In this document: piece after piece, positions 31,686 to 42,574 of the stretch
Position numbering within the stretch: the stretch's first letter is position 1
Layout of the letters: each line of letters begins with the position of its first letter
From: Heloderma charlesbogerti
Taxonomy: Eukaryota > Chordata > Lepidosauria > Squamata > Helodermatidae
Length of the DNA: 64,000 nt
Direction: 5' to 3'
Assembly (NCBI GenBank): GCA_026122225.1
Contig: JANEZZ010001872.1
Location: 62,001 to 126,000, forward strand
The notes under the pieces: generated by a model
What the model was told of the DNA's origin: nothing
What the model saw: the letters and a program-made list of their open reading frames with translations, nothing else
The model's database searches: none
Made by a program: the position numbers and the translations under genes

Positions 31686-31833
31686 GGCTGGATGCACCTG
31701 ATCTCGTCTGATCTCAAGGGTCAGCCTTGGTTTGTACTTGGATGGGAGACCGCCTGGGAATCAGGCTTCCTGCATTCAGTAGGGGGTTGGACTCAATGGT
31801 CTTTTAGGCCCCTTCCAACCCTATGATTCTATG
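31686..31833 (+). mobile_element. 5S rRNA-derived SINE with CR1-like tail
   Basis: The head reads ACCTGATCTCGTCTGATCTC, then GTACTTGGATGGGAGACCGC and CTGGGAATCAGG, a close match to the 5S rRNA gene including box C, with a deletion through the AAGCTAAGC box A region. The tail GGGGTTGGACTCAATGGTC...CCTTCCAACCCTATGATTCTATG ends in the CR1-type octamer ATTCTATG. This indicates a pol III head joined to a CR1-mobilised tail. It is a retroposon, not a functional 5S gene. Confidence 0.92.
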
Positions 31834-31871
31834 TCTATCAGAACATTTGGAGGCTGGGAGCCCAACACACT

Positions 31872-31962
31872 TAGGCTGCAAACCTATACACACTTCTCTG
31901 GGAGCAAGTCCCATTGAACTCAATGGGGCTTACTTAGGAAAGACCTGTATAGGATTCAAGAA
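31872..31962. repeat. AGTAAG/CCATTGAA-type repeat fragment
   Basis: GCTGCAAACCTATACACACTT, then CTGGGAGCAAGTCCCATTGAA and CTCAATGGGGCTTAC, form a short inverted repeat. Fragments of the same kind occur at about 4213, 35831, 46205 and 60427. Confidence 0.65.
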
Positions 31963-33411
31963 GGATCTCCTTCTTGGTGTAGAAGGGTCAAAACCACTAT
32001 TACCCCTTGACAGAGTTGGAAATCACTTCTCTAACATAGAGATTCTACTCAGCCAACTTTCCCCATTCATTTCAATGGAGCAAGCAGACCCACAGAGGCA
32101 AAGGGACACATGGAGTTATCCTTTCCACTGAAGTGGATGGAGAAACCCAGAGAGAGAGAGAGAGAGAGAGACTCTTTGAGTGCACAGGGGGTTGCTGTGG
32201 ATGAGGGGATACTGTGTGCAATTGATTATGTATCAACCAAGCGGTGTAGCCCTAAAGTACAAAGGCTCTGAATTAGCCTTGTAGGTAGCAAATAATAACC
32301 TTTGCAGGGCACACACCAGTGTACCAATAACAGAAATTTCTAAAATAATTGCTCAAGGGCATTGCATTCTCTTAGAACAAAGAACATTGGATCCAACAAT
32401 GTTTAGCTGTCCTTGGAGTCATTTGGACGATTGCATCTTAAAATGAAACAGTTTTCTTTTTCCCTCGACTAATGTAAAGAGAAATGAAGCTGTCTGAATA
32501 CAGGAAACATCCAGTCACCCTATCCATGCCTTTGGGTCTATAAGACAGGAAAACAATAGACACGGATGTTGAAGTTGTTCAGCTTTTCCCACCACTACCA
32601 CCAAAAATGCCATAGCTGATGATTATCATTCTCTGAGGCATTCTGGAAAGTCATTTGAGAAGATTCAATGTATTGATCCAAGGTTTTCAACCTTTTTTTG
32701 ATTATTTGGGGCTTACCTCATGCTCATAGAACAGAGCCCCCAGTCTAGAAATATCAATGTTATTCACATCTTTAAAATTAAACATGTGTTTAAGATATTA
32801 CCAGATCATGATGTCTGTTACTCAGAAGCTCCATCATGATGGCTGTATACATGTGTAGTTTCTATTTTGTATCCTCGTTGGGGTCACCCTAGCACCTTGC
32901 CTAAAATGTATCCTCACTCCAAAAAAGGCTGCACGGGCAAGAGGCTCCTGGAAGCTGGGACCAAGAGGGCCCTGATGCAAGCGTCTGACTGCTGTGCAAT
33001 TTGTAGCTCATGGTCTTATGTGTCCTCTACTGTAACTTAGTCAAAGGAGTTGTTTGCCCTGCTGCAGCATGAGAACCTTGGGAACTCCAGGTGCATGTAA
33101 ATCCCTTCCTAACTGCCAGGTCACCACCCCAGACAGACAACCAATGTGGGTACTTTTACGTCAAATCTAGAGCCTCTGTCTTGACAGGAAACATGGTCCT
33201 ATCCTGACCTCAAGATAAATCAGCAGGTTAAAGCACCACATGGACACCCCTCATGGTTCCCTTATTTTTGTGAACCTTTACCTAACTAGGAAGCATGCTT
33301 TTGTAATTCACTTGAACTCACTAGCCCAGAACGTCCTGAAGCTCCTTTTCATCCCACAGAGAATAAGGTATTGATCTCTTTGCTCTTTCCCATTCTAACA
33401 TCTACACCAGC
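31963..33411. other. Unannotated sequence
   Basis: Contains a (GA)n run at 32150-32170. No gene or further repeat recognised. Confidence 0.45.
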
Positions 33412-33419
33412 CTAAAATC

Positions 33420-34306
33420 TAGGGATGGCGGAGGATTCCGTCAAGGATTTCAGTGAGGCCAAATGCACTGGCATTCAGCCCCCAGAAATCCGTGGCGGAA
33501 CGGCCTGCCCCCCCGCCCCCCCCGCGGATTCCCCCCAGGACGAGACTTACCTGGGGTGGATGTTCAGGGCGGCGGCTCCGGCGGCGGCTGGTCTTTCGAC
33601 CAGCTGCCACAGCCGCCATTTGCATCCGGGTCTTTGCCGTGATAGGCTACGTAAGTATTTACGTAGCCTATCAAGGCAAGCCAAGCAAAACAAAACAAAA
33701 AAGGTGTGCGCAAATGGCGGCGGCTACGGTGGCCGCCATTTGCGTTCCCTATTTTTCGCCGTTTTAGTCTATGTAAATCTTTACGTAGGCTATTACAGCG
33801 AAAAAGAAGGGGAACGCAAATAGCGTAGTGGGCGCTACTTGCGTTCCTTTTTTTCCCTCTGTTTTAGCCTACGTAAATACTGAGGTAAGCTATTATGGTG
33901 TGGGGGGGAAAGGAACACAAATAGCACCCCCTTCTTTTTCGCCGTAATAGCCTACGTAAAGATTTACGTAGACTAAAACGGAGAAAAATAGGGAACGCAA
34001 ATGGCGGCCACCGTAGCGGCCGCCATTTGCGTACGCTGTTGTTGTTTTTTTGCCCAGCTGTGATAGGCTACGTAAATACTTACGTAGCCTATCATGGCTG
34101 CCTGGCTGGACACAAATGGCGGCCGCTACGGCGGCCACCATTTGCATCCTCAGCAGCCTGTCCGCGGCCGGAACTCCGGCTGCGGATGGGCCTGGCCGGC
34201 TGCAGAGTGAAGCTGGCCAGGCAGGATTCCGGGGGTGAGGACGGAGCGCCTCCCCCCCACCGCGAACACAATCCGCGAAAAGGTAAGTGACTTTCGTACA
34301 TCCCTA
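33420..34306 (+). mobile_element. Palindromic hAT-like element H
   Basis: CTAAAATC flanks both ends perfectly (33412-33419, 34307-34314). The core, about 33639-34098, is a mirrored series: a GTGATAGGCTACGTAAG hairpin, a GCAAATGGCGGC stem, TTTTAGTCTATGTAAAT/ATTACAGCG stems, then a central GGGGAACGCAAATAGCG region and back. Central parts have indels, so this copy is more decayed than D. Donor motifs at both ends are intact: ACTTACCTGGGG (about 33547) and AGGTAAGTGACTTTCG (about 34282). Confidence 0.92.
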
Positions 34307-34314
34307 CTAAAATC

Positions 34315-34995
34315 CTGCATTTAAAATGGGGCTTTCAGCTTCCGTTATAAATGCAAGATCACAACAACTCCCTTTTTCACCGGCTTCCTTTTCCCACACC
34401 CCTTTTCCTCCTTCTCCCCGTATCTGAGTCTTCCATTTTCTTTCATTGATCAAGCTCCTCTTCTTGCCGCTTTTACTCTTTTTATGGAGGAAACTGAAGC
34501 GGAACACAATGGGGTGATTTGATAGCTCGTTATCTGCGATCTATTTAAAAACGGAACAAAGGGCATTTAGTGCAGGAGACGCCTTGAATGATCACGGCGT
34601 CATGTAAAGAGCCCGCAAACTTCCATGTAGGAGCAATCTCGATCGCAGGACAAAAGCTCAGTGTGAAGGAGCCCAAAGTCTACTTGAAATTGCTCCCCCC
34701 TTGTTTGAAGTCTATAACTGTCCCTGAGTTCAGGCACCCAGTATGCTCTTTCTTCATGGGACTCAGTTTGAAACAAGCCCTCTCTCATGCAGCTCCAAGA
34801 ATCTCCCAAGGTTCACTTGGTTCTTAGTCCATTTCTCATGATACTTCCTAGCACTCTCCTTTTCCTACTCTGGTGCCTAGCCCACATTTCCAGAGCCAGA
34901 GTTCTCTCTCCCTTTTTGCTTGAACCACCCATATAAACCCGTTGCCTTATTGGCCTAGAGAGACCCATTACCTTATATGCTGATTGTTGAATGAG
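34315..34995. other. Unannotated sequence
   Basis: No repeat or gene recognised. 34580-34680 contains several CpGs in otherwise AT-rich DNA. Confidence 0.4.
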
Positions 34996-35060
34996 TGTAT
35001 GTGTGTGTGTGTGTGTGTGTGTGAGTGAGAGAGAGAGAGAGAGGGGGAGGGAGGGAGAGC
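34996..35060. repeat. (TG)n(AG)n compound microsatellite
   Basis: A TG run of about 28 bases passes into an AG-rich run ending in AGGGAGGGAG. Confidence 0.95.
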
Positions 35061-35830
35061 AAGAACATACAATGTTACACTCAAATCCCTTCAGAGCAAT
35101 TTCACATTACATTTTAGATTTCTTTTGTTATTGGGAGATTCATTCTCAAAGTCATTCCATTGCATCAAACCCTAAACAAAACATGCCTTTATTCTTAAAA
35201 GATATTACAGAAATGGTATCTATAAAAGCTCATTTTCATTTCACAGTTGCACAACTGATTATGAATTGTTTTTCAGCCAATGGGTCATTTGACAGCACAG
35301 GCTACTAACAGCAACTGACACATGGCTTGATATTTTTCCAGGCTAAATAGCTTGTCACCAGTAGTTTCCTGATTTTGGCACTGGACATCTCCTGCATTTA
35401 AAACAAAGTGGGGGATGGAGAGGAGCCGCTTCTTTCAACATTTGTCAGATCGCAGAAATAAAGAGCATCCAGAATGCCAGATATTCCTGGTAGGAAAGGA
35501 AAGGGATCAAAAGTAAAGTACTACCATCTACATTTAACAGTAATACCTTAGAATGGGTGATCCACTCTTTTGTATATGGCTGAGAAATTATAGTTTTCAA
35601 ATAGACAAATGAACAGATTTAATTTGGTTGTGTTAACTGTAGTATAATTATTATGTGCACCAATGAGAAAGTAAAATTGTAAAACAATCTCTAAATCTCT
35701 AGAGACGTTGATTGTGCATCTTGAAATACTATAAATGAGGACTGTAAGATGATGGTGATGCACAGTCCTGCCAAAGTTAAGTGTATTTATCATTACATTA
35801 TTTATTAATACATGAATTTCAGTGAGTGAG
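35061..35830. other. Unannotated AT-rich sequence
   Basis: No gene or repeat recognised. Confidence 0.45.
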
Positions 35831-35895
35831 ACTTAGGCTGCAATCCTATACATGCTTACCTGGGAGTAAGTACCATTGAACTCAGTAGGGCTCAG
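35831..35895. repeat. AGTAAG/CCATTGAA-type repeat fragment
   Basis: TTAGGCTGCAATCCTATACA, then CCTGGGAGTAAGTACCATTGAA and CTCAGTAGGGCT. The same family as 31872-31962. Confidence 0.65.
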
Positions 35896-36088
35896 CTGCT
35901 AGGCTCTGCCCTACAGGCAATGTGCAATAGATTTAGGTACCTTCAGAAAATGTTTCTTTATTTCTACCACACATGAGAAAACACTGTTGCACTGCTTGGC
36001 ACACTGTCTTCGCTCTAAGGCCAATGCTAAGAGAGATATGGGGAGAGGTTGCACTTGGACCTCTTGCAACAGCTAAAAATGTCAGGTT

Positions 36089-36090
<2 letters not shown>

Positions 36091-36120
<30 letters not shown>

Positions 36121-36121
36121 A
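36091..36121. repeat. (GT)n microsatellite
   Basis: About fifteen GT units. Confidence 0.95.
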
Positions 36122-36218
36122 TAAAACCCCTTTCTGAACCCTTAAAAATTGCACTGCTGCTACAATCAATTTCACAGCCCCATTTTCCCTAGAACACCAA
36201 CAACACTGGACTATACTT

Positions 36219-36330
36219 AGGGATGGTGCAGGTGCCTGATTCCATCCAGGAGTCCTGCAGATGCCCCCCTGCCCTCTGCCCCAAGCTGCGCCCACCAAGC
36301 AGCTTGGGGCAAAGGGCAGGGGAATGGCTA
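36219..36330. mobile_element. hAT-type start with adjacent hairpin
   Basis: TAGGGATGGTGCAGG at 36219 has the same opening as elements A-J. At 36266-36322 CCCCTGCCCTCTGCCCCAAG faces CTTGGGGCAAAGGGCAGGGG around a short loop. No right terminus or duplication was found, so it may be a fragment or a coincidence. Confidence 0.4.
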
Positions 36331-37129
36331 TCTTCATTTGGAATGGTGATCTTCATGTGGCAGCCATCTCTCCCTTCCCCTTGTGTTCTCTTTCAGTGCT
36401 GCTTTCCTAGCCTCCATGGGTGAAAGCATAGGGTTTTATGGTGCTTTCACATACCAACAATTACAGCCCAATCCTATGCATTTTTATGGGGTTGGGATGG
36501 GGTTTAAGCAACAAAAATACAGTGTACATAAGGAGTCCATCTTCCTTTGTGATTCTGGGACTGGCAGGGATTGTCCTTTCAAGCAATGCTCCCACACATA
36601 CTTCCCAGATGGGCGATGTTCCAGTGTTCTCCCCCCACCTCATCTCACCTGTGGAGTGGAAAACAACTCATTGGTTCACAGTAAACAAGGGATGCTTTAA
36701 GAGTCAGGCACTCCTGATGGCTACTGAATTGAAGGCCTAACAGGCTGCAGCACTCCCTGGCTGGGCCTGCCAGAAAGCCAGCCTCACTGCCCCTTCCAGG
36801 CCCACATTCTGCCATTTGCACTGCAGCCACTCTCAAATGAGCTCGATGGAATCACCACCCCCAGGTTTACCTTACTGACCTCCCCTGGCTGCTGTTGCCT
36901 CTCTCAGAATGATGCCATGACTGGAATCCAGGGGAGGGCAGTTGCAACCCCTTGGCCCTAGGAGGGGGTGCCCATGGCAGAGATGTAATGGCACTGTGCC
37001 GCCTTCACTGCCCCTGAATAAACTCGAACATGGACACACACCACTGTTCGATTGCATCTGTTGGGAGTTTCCCTCAATCTACATTCAAGCCATCTCCCTG
37101 CCTGTTTCATTGCTCTCAGCTCTTGTGTT
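36331..37129. other. Unannotated sequence
   Basis: No repeat or gene recognised with confidence. Confidence 0.4.
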
Positions 37130-37362
37130 CCTTAACATGGAGGTTGTAACTTCGTGGGTTAAAGTAGGTGGACTTCCACTCATGCACGGGACTTTGCCTT
37201 GCTCTCTTCCCCTCTGCAGCCTCTGCATAGTTTCCAAATCTGCTCTGGAGAGTCCCCAGCTCTCTGGAGCAGATGGGGGGGCTGCAAGGGCACAACAGAG
37301 GGAAAAACATTCTGCCAGTTGTTTCCATCCCACTGATGGATGATCAGGGTTTGATACAACCC
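37130..37362. mobile_element. MITE of the GATCC-family (copy 5)
   Basis: AAATCTGCTCTGGAGAGTCCCC...CTCTCTGGAGCAGAT forms the same central hairpin as in 10786-11045. Outer GGACTTCCACTCATGCACGGG faces TCTGCCAGTTGTTTCC only weakly. Degraded. Confidence 0.6.
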
Positions 37363-37833
37363 ATTATTTTTGAACCAACGGGCTTTTTGTTCAATGTAGT
37401 TTATTTCTTTTACAAACTGCCTAAACATCTTGCATGGTTTGCGCAGTTATTACATTTTACATGCATTGTGGCAGAGAATAGATCTCTTTCAATTTAAATT
37501 ACAATTTTGTTTCCACTTGTTCATTTTTAAAGACAATTTCTGCACCTTTTCCATCTTTTGAGAGCTACCATGGTTTCAATGAGCTATTATTGTAAGACTT
37601 TGTTCCTAAACACAGTTGTCTGAAGGTAAAGGACAGTTCCTATGTTATTTAAGTAGTGTGGTTGACACTTCTGTGTGCTATTTCTCTACCTACTCCAGTG
37701 ACAGTAAGGGGAGGTATTTTATAGACAATCACACATTAATCCCAAGCCACTTAAAATTATCTCCAGTCATCTGGGGTTAATGATACACATTTCAACTATG
37801 TCCTAGTTGTGCTTAGAAACAGGGTTTTTTCTT

Positions 37834-37838
<5 letters not shown>
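37363..37838. other. Unannotated sequence
   Basis: No gene recognised. Confidence 0.4.

Positions 37839-37864
<26 letters not shown>
37839..37864. repeat. (CA)n microsatellite
   Basis: Thirteen CA units. Confidence 0.95.
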
Positions 37865-37866
<2 letters not shown>

Positions 37867-38632
37867 AGCCCCTGTAGGATGTAGTTTCCTATCAGATGAT
37901 GATCTCATGTTTAAAATGGTGGTTCTAAATGTTTTTTGGATTTGTTTTGGTTTTATTGTCTCTTGGCTAAAATCGCAAAACGTCTCTGATCGTGGTCTGT
38001 GGCTAAGATCAAGCACAGTATCTGTTTTATGCATTTGTAAGCTGTTTCAGGGACCATAGCCAGGTAGTAGGATATGAATGTAAGTAAATCAATTCCTGTT
38101 GCCTGGCGCTTGCTTGATACTCAGTTCTGCCATAACATGCCATGCACACAGATGTAAGAACTTACTAACTGCACGTGTTCCAGTGAATATTCAAAATATG
38201 GAGATGGTCTGCAGTCATTAGGAAGCATTGGCAAACCTTTACCCATCTGATGAACATCCAGAAATATGGAGATGATAGAACAGTGAACATAGACATCATC
38301 TACTGGTCACTGGCTGCCAACATTCTTTTCTGTAAGTCCATAATTGTAGACATTCATTGGGAATCCTAATTAATCATCATTCTTTAGATATTCACTGACA
38401 CATATATAAATGTATTATTCCTACTAACTAATTATTTCTCTTTGCTGATATATGCAGTTTTACGCAACATACAGTATTGTTGTATTGTTTGTAATGTATA
38501 TATACACACTCATATACACATTTTCTGGGAGTCTTACTTCAGCATATTCAGAATGTTTGTTTAGGGCCATCTTCTGGCTACAGTACTTTGCTATTTGGAA
38601 GTTCTGTGCAATTCCCAATAACTGAGTTATTA
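37865..38632. other. Unannotated AT-rich sequence
   Basis: No gene or repeat recognised. Confidence 0.45.
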
Positions 38633-40075
38633 AAAAAACATAAGAACATAAGAAGAGCCATGCTGGATCAGACCAAGGGTCCATCTAGTCCAGCAGTCTG
38701 TTCACACAGTGCCCAACCAGCTGTCGACTGGGAACCCACATGCAGGGCATGAGTGCAACAGCACCCTCCCACCCATGTTCCCCAGCAACTGGTATACATA
38801 GGCTCACTGCCTCTGGCACTGGAGGTAGCACACAGCCATCAAGACTAGTAGCCATTGATAGCCTTTTCCTCCAGGAATTAGTTCAACCCCCTTTTAAAGC
38901 CATCCAAATTGGTGGCCATCACTGCTTCCTGTGGTAGCAAATTCCATAGTTTAACTCTACACTGTGTGAACAAGTCCTTCCTTTTATCTGTCCTGATCTC
39001 CCGACAATCAGTTTCATGGGATGATCCCAGGTTCTAGTATTATGAGAGATGGAGAAAAATGTCTCCCTCTCCACATTCTCCACACCATGCATAATTTTTA
39101 CACCTCTATCATTTGTCCTTGTCCTCCTTTTTTCCAAGCTAAACAATCCCAGCTGTTGTAACTTTCTCTCATAGGGGAGATGCTCCAACACCTTGATCAG
39201 TTCAGTTGCCCTTTTTCCAGCTGTACAGTATCATTTTTTAGGTGCGGTGACCAGAACTGCACACAGGTGTGGTCACACCATAGATTTGTGTCAAGGCAGT
39301 ATGATATTGGCAGTTTTATTGTCAATTCCTTTTCTAATTATGCCTAACATGGAGTTTGCCTTTTTTTTTTTTTAACAGTGGCTGCAGACTGGGCCAACAT
39401 TTTCATCAAGCTGTCCACCACAACCCTTGGTTGGTCACTGCTAGCTCAGATCCCATGAGGTTATACTTGAAGTTAGGATTTTTTGCCCCGATTGGCTTAC
39501 ATTGAACCACATTTGCCATCTGGATGCCCATTTCCCCATTTTGGAGAGGCTCTTCAGGAGTTCCTCAAAATCCCTTTTTGTTTTTACCATCCTAAATAGT
39601 TTGGTATCATTGGCAAACCTGGCCACTTCACTGCTTCGCTTCCTCCTAATTTCAGATCATTTATGAATCAGTTGAAAAGCATTGGTCCCAATGCAGATCC
39701 CTGTGGGACCCCGCTATTCACATCCCTCCATTGGGAGAATTTACAATTTATTCCTACACTCTGCTTTCTGTCCTTTAACCAGGTACTGATCCATAAGTGG
39801 ATCTCTCCTCTTATTCCATGACTGCTGAGTTTGCTCAGGAGTCTTTGGTGAGGGACTTTGTCAAAAGACTTTTGGAAATCCAAGTAAACAATGTCTACTG
39901 GATCACCCCTGTCTATGTGTTTATTGACACTCTCAAAAAAAACTCTAAAAGGTTAGTGAGACAGGACAGGACTTACCTTTACTGAAGCCATGCTGATTCT
40001 TTTTCAGCAGGGCTTGTCCTTCTATATCCTTTCTAATTATATCGTTAATAATTCTTTAATAATGCTTTTTTAATG
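38633..40075 (-). pseudogene. CR1 LINE copy with broken reverse transcriptase
   Basis: Read on the minus strand, 39883-39668 encodes MDFQKSFDKVPHQRLLSKL and later GVPQGSALGPMLFN, the CR1 reverse-transcriptase core. 39626-39441 encodes the block that normally contains FADD, here FANDTKLF, so a catalytic aspartate is replaced by asparagine. The C-terminal part and 3' untranslated region follow, ending near 38640 in the complement of CATAAGAACATAAGAAGAGCC, the usual CR1-type 3' end. Stops and shifts separate the blocks. It is 5'-truncated near 40075, in the upstream part of the polymerase. It would have copied LINE RNA at the target site; it is now dead. Confidence 0.92.
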
Positions 40076-40082
40076 CGCTCCT

Positions 40083-40120
40083 GTTGTTTATTCATTCAGT
40101 CACTTCCAACTCTTGCTGGT
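40083..40120 (-). mobile_element. BovB LINE 3'-end fragment
   Basis: GTTGTTTATTCATTCAGTCA and CTTCCAACTCTTG repeat the last part of the BovB tail that occurs again 80 bp downstream at 40160-40200. It may be a separate truncated insertion or a partial duplication of the neighbour. Confidence 0.6.
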
Positions 40121-40154
40121 TGTCAGACTTACCCACAGTACAAACTGTTGATAT

Positions 40155-40376
40155 ATGTATTTTTGTTGTTTATTCATTCAGTCGCTTCTGACTCTTCGTG
40201 ACTTCATGGACCAGCCCACGCCAGAGCTTTCTGTCAGCGATTGCCACCCCCAGCTCCCCCAAGGTCGGGTCTGTCACCTCCAGAACATCATCCATCCATC
40301 TTGCCCTTGGTCGGCCCCTCTTCCTTTTGCCTTCCACTTTCCCTAGCATCAGCATCTTCTCCAGAGTATCCTGTCT
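40155..40376 (-). mobile_element. BovB LINE, 3' coding end and tail
   Basis: On the minus strand 40355-40170 encodes MLMLGKVEGKRKRGRPRARW, then a conserved WMDDV motif and KSQKRLNE with a stop, the C-terminus of the BovB ORF2 polyprotein. The tail ends at the TTTTTGTTGTTTATTC stretch. The coding frame starts abruptly at the junction with hAT fragment I, so the endonuclease tail and entire reverse transcriptase are missing. Confidence 0.88.
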
Positions 40377-40522
40377 GGACGAAAGTCACTTACCTGTCGT
40401 CAAAGGCCATTCGCGGTGGGGGGGAGGCGCTTCGCTGCTCCCCCCGTGAAGTTCAGGCCGGGGGGGAGGCTTCCCGCCTCGCCCGGGCGAAATTCAGGCC
40501 GGGGAGGAGGCGCCTCGCCTCG
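40377..40522 (-). mobile_element. Fragment I of the palindromic hAT family, inside BovB
   Basis: Read on the minus strand this is the right-hand end of elements A-H: three G-run/C-run units (GCGCCTCCCCCCCACC type), then ACAGGTAAGTGACTTTCGTCC. It stops a few bases short of the usual terminal CATCCCTA and has no palindromic core. It sits precisely between the BovB 5' piece and 3' piece, in the same orientation as BovB. Confidence 0.85.
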
Positions 40523-40925
40523 ATCTTGGATCTTACATTCCAGGTTCCTATGGCGTGTTGATCTTTAGAACATCGGATTCATCGTTCACCACCAGCACCG
40601 TCGGCTGCTAGCTGTCCTTTCAGCTTTGAGCTGGGGCCCCATCACATCTGGGGCTAGTTGAACTCATCCTCTGTTCCTCCCCAGTAGCATTTTGACCATC
40701 TTCCGACCTGGGAGTCCCATCTTCCGATGGTATACTGACATATCTCTGGTTGTACTGATCCATTTAGTTTTCACGGCAAGAATACTGGGGTGAGTTGCTG
40801 TTACCTTCCCCAGGGATCGTATTTAGTCTGACCTCTCTGACATGACCTTCCCGTCTTGGGTGTCCCTTCACGGTTTAGCTCATCATGGCATCATCGTGGT
40901 GCTCAAGCTCCAGCACCACAACAAG
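40523..40925 (-). mobile_element. BovB LINE, 5' region to start of endonuclease
   Basis: On the minus strand the segment runs from CCTTGTTGTGGTGCTGGAGC to GCCATAGGAACCTGGAATGTAAG, which encodes GTWNVRS, the first motif of the BovB apurinic-like endonuclease. Immediately after that the sequence changes to hAT fragment I. This is the true 5' portion of the element, so the copy is internally deleted rather than 5'-truncated, which is uncommon for a LINE. Confidence 0.85.
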
Positions 40926-41050
40926 GTAACGATCTCCTTTGCTCCATTACATTACATCCGTTATATCTGTCTCTAATATTACATCTGTTACATCTGACTC
41001 ACTAACATTACATCTGTCTTCCCTCTAGGGGGTCAGATGAATGTAAGTCT

Positions 41051-41248
41051 ACCTGAATGGCAATGCCCCCTCCACCGTTGCAGCCATCGCCTCCGCCCGT
41101 GGGAAGCAGTGCCTTTCGGGAGCTGCTCAAGGCCTGCCGCAATGGGGATGTGACCTGGGTCAGACACCTGGTGGATGCCACCAACATCAACACCAAGGAT
41201 ATGGCCGGGTGGAAATCCACCCCTTTACACTGTGCTGCAAAGCTGTGA
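41051..41248 (+). pseudogene. TNKS: Tankyrase-like ankyrin fragment (likely retropseudogene)
   Basis: The open frame from 41057 ([20 protein letters not shown]) continues as [19 protein letters not shown], then [14 protein letters not shown] and a stop at 41248. Known tankyrases begin their first ankyrin repeat with RELLEACRNGDV...RVKRLVD and DMAGRKS(S/T)PLHFAAG, so this is the N-terminal, proline-rich to first-ankyrin region. Tankyrase is a poly-ADP-ribosylating scaffold of over 1,300 residues; only about 60 remain. Similarity ends abruptly near a likely exon-1 boundary. RLV->HLV-type and other conserved positions differ (R->W in DMAGRK). It lies right beyond the BovB 5' end. I recognise it from family knowledge; no search was run. 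TNKS rather than TNKS2 is suggested by DMAG. Confidence 0.75.
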
Positions 41249-41369
41249 TTTTCAAACCTTGTTCCTGGGAACCTTGGGTAAGGCAGAAGAGGAGAATTCC
41301 AGGCCAGGGAGTTTGCACCATCAGCTCCTGAACAGACCTTCAACCAGCCTCAGAGAACTATATTCTGGT

Positions 41370-41495
41370 GGTGTTTTTTTTCATTCACTAATATTTGTTT
41401 GTTTCAATATTTAAAAATTGTGAACCACCTTGGGTGCCTTGGCAGAAAGGTGGTATAGAAATGTATTGAATGAATGAATGAATGAATGAATGAAA
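41370..41495 (+). repeat. L2-like LINE 3' tail with (GAAT)n
   Basis: TTGTGAACCACCTTGGGTGC and GGCAGAAAGGTGGTATAGAA are the typical L2-type 3' end, finished by GAAT units at about 41465-41492. Plus orientation. Confidence 0.75.
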
Positions 41496-41939
41496 TGCTT
41501 TTGAAACAAAACTACTAGTTGGTCTTTGGGATAGGTATCCCCCCCTCCCCCTGCCGCCGCCATCTACAGCATCATTTCACAAGTCTTTGTTAAACTTTCC
41601 TGCTGATCTTGTGTTGCAACCTGTGAAAATAGTATCATAATTGTTTTAAATTATGGTAAAGTACTGTTTGTACAACAAGACACCTGTCTGTCATATCTTT
41701 GGGTTCCATAAAGTAAACCCTTTGGGTTTATTTCCAGCCTTTACAACTTCCTTCTTTTTCCATTTATATTTTGCTGAAACAGAATCTCTTTGTGCTGAGC
41801 CAATCTAAAATGCATTATAAATCATTTCCTTACTCCCCCCACTCACCCACAAAATAACATTATCAGTCCCTTTAATGGCCAAAAATAGAATTGAGTGAAA
41901 TATATTTGAAGCAGCTATGTGTAGGCAAAAAGAAGCAAC
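41496..41939. other. Unannotated sequence
   Basis: No gene recognised. Confidence 0.4.
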
Positions 41940-42364
41940 TAGAGATGCTTGTAAAGTTTTCCCTGCCTAGGGTTAGAAAAGAATTTCAGGATATTTCTCT
42001 GTGACGTGGATCAATATCTGAAATTGCAGTAGCCCTCAGGAAACTACATCTCCCATGGGGCCTTGGCCTTGCTCACTAGTATGCACCAGGATAATGGAGA
42101 AATAGGCAGGAAAAGGACAATTCACCTTGCCCCGCTCCCTGCGTGCTCCTGCTCCTGATGCTCCCACTGCCATTTGGAAAAGTAAAAAAGGGAAGATATC
42201 TTGGAGGATTTGATAAGAAGGGTGTTTGGGCATGAGGATGGCTGGTGGGCATGGGGTGTCCATCTTCTCAGCCTTGGATTGTCTTGGAGAATTATCTGAG
42301 ATTCTTCTGATGTTTTGGGAAAGGCTTTATCTGAGCTGAGTGTGGGAGAGCTTGTCCATCTCTA
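41940..42364. mobile_element. hAT-like element N (probable)
   Basis: Opens TAGAGATGCTTGTAAAG and closes CTTGTCCATCTCTA, a diverged inverted repeat. Flanks GAAGCAAC and GACTTAAC share only five of eight bases, so the duplication is doubtful. Interior not palindromic. Non-coding. Confidence 0.55.
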
Positions 42365-42574
42365 GACTTAACTGTATAAATCAAAACAAACCTGCCCAGC
42401 AGTAAGACCCATCAAACATGGTGGGACTTCTGTGTAAACATGGGATTGCACTGCACACTTTCTGACTGAAAATACAAATACCTATGGAGGGGGAGGCCAT
42501 AAGCACATTTTCTTTCAATAACGAATAGCTTTGCATACATGGTCAGCATTTTGCAATTGACAATTGGGTATAAC

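Noticed and set aside
31686..31833. A functional 5S rRNA gene
   Set aside because: The 5S part has deletions, including box A, and continues into a CR1-type tail; the second copy has the same plan. It is a SINE.
38633..40075. An active CR1 LINE
   Set aside because: The catalytic FADD motif reads FAND, the frame is broken, and the 5' portion is missing.
41051..41248. A working tankyrase gene or exon
   Set aside because: Only about 60 codons are present, conserved positions are changed, and similarity ends in a stop with no splice donor that I can recognise.
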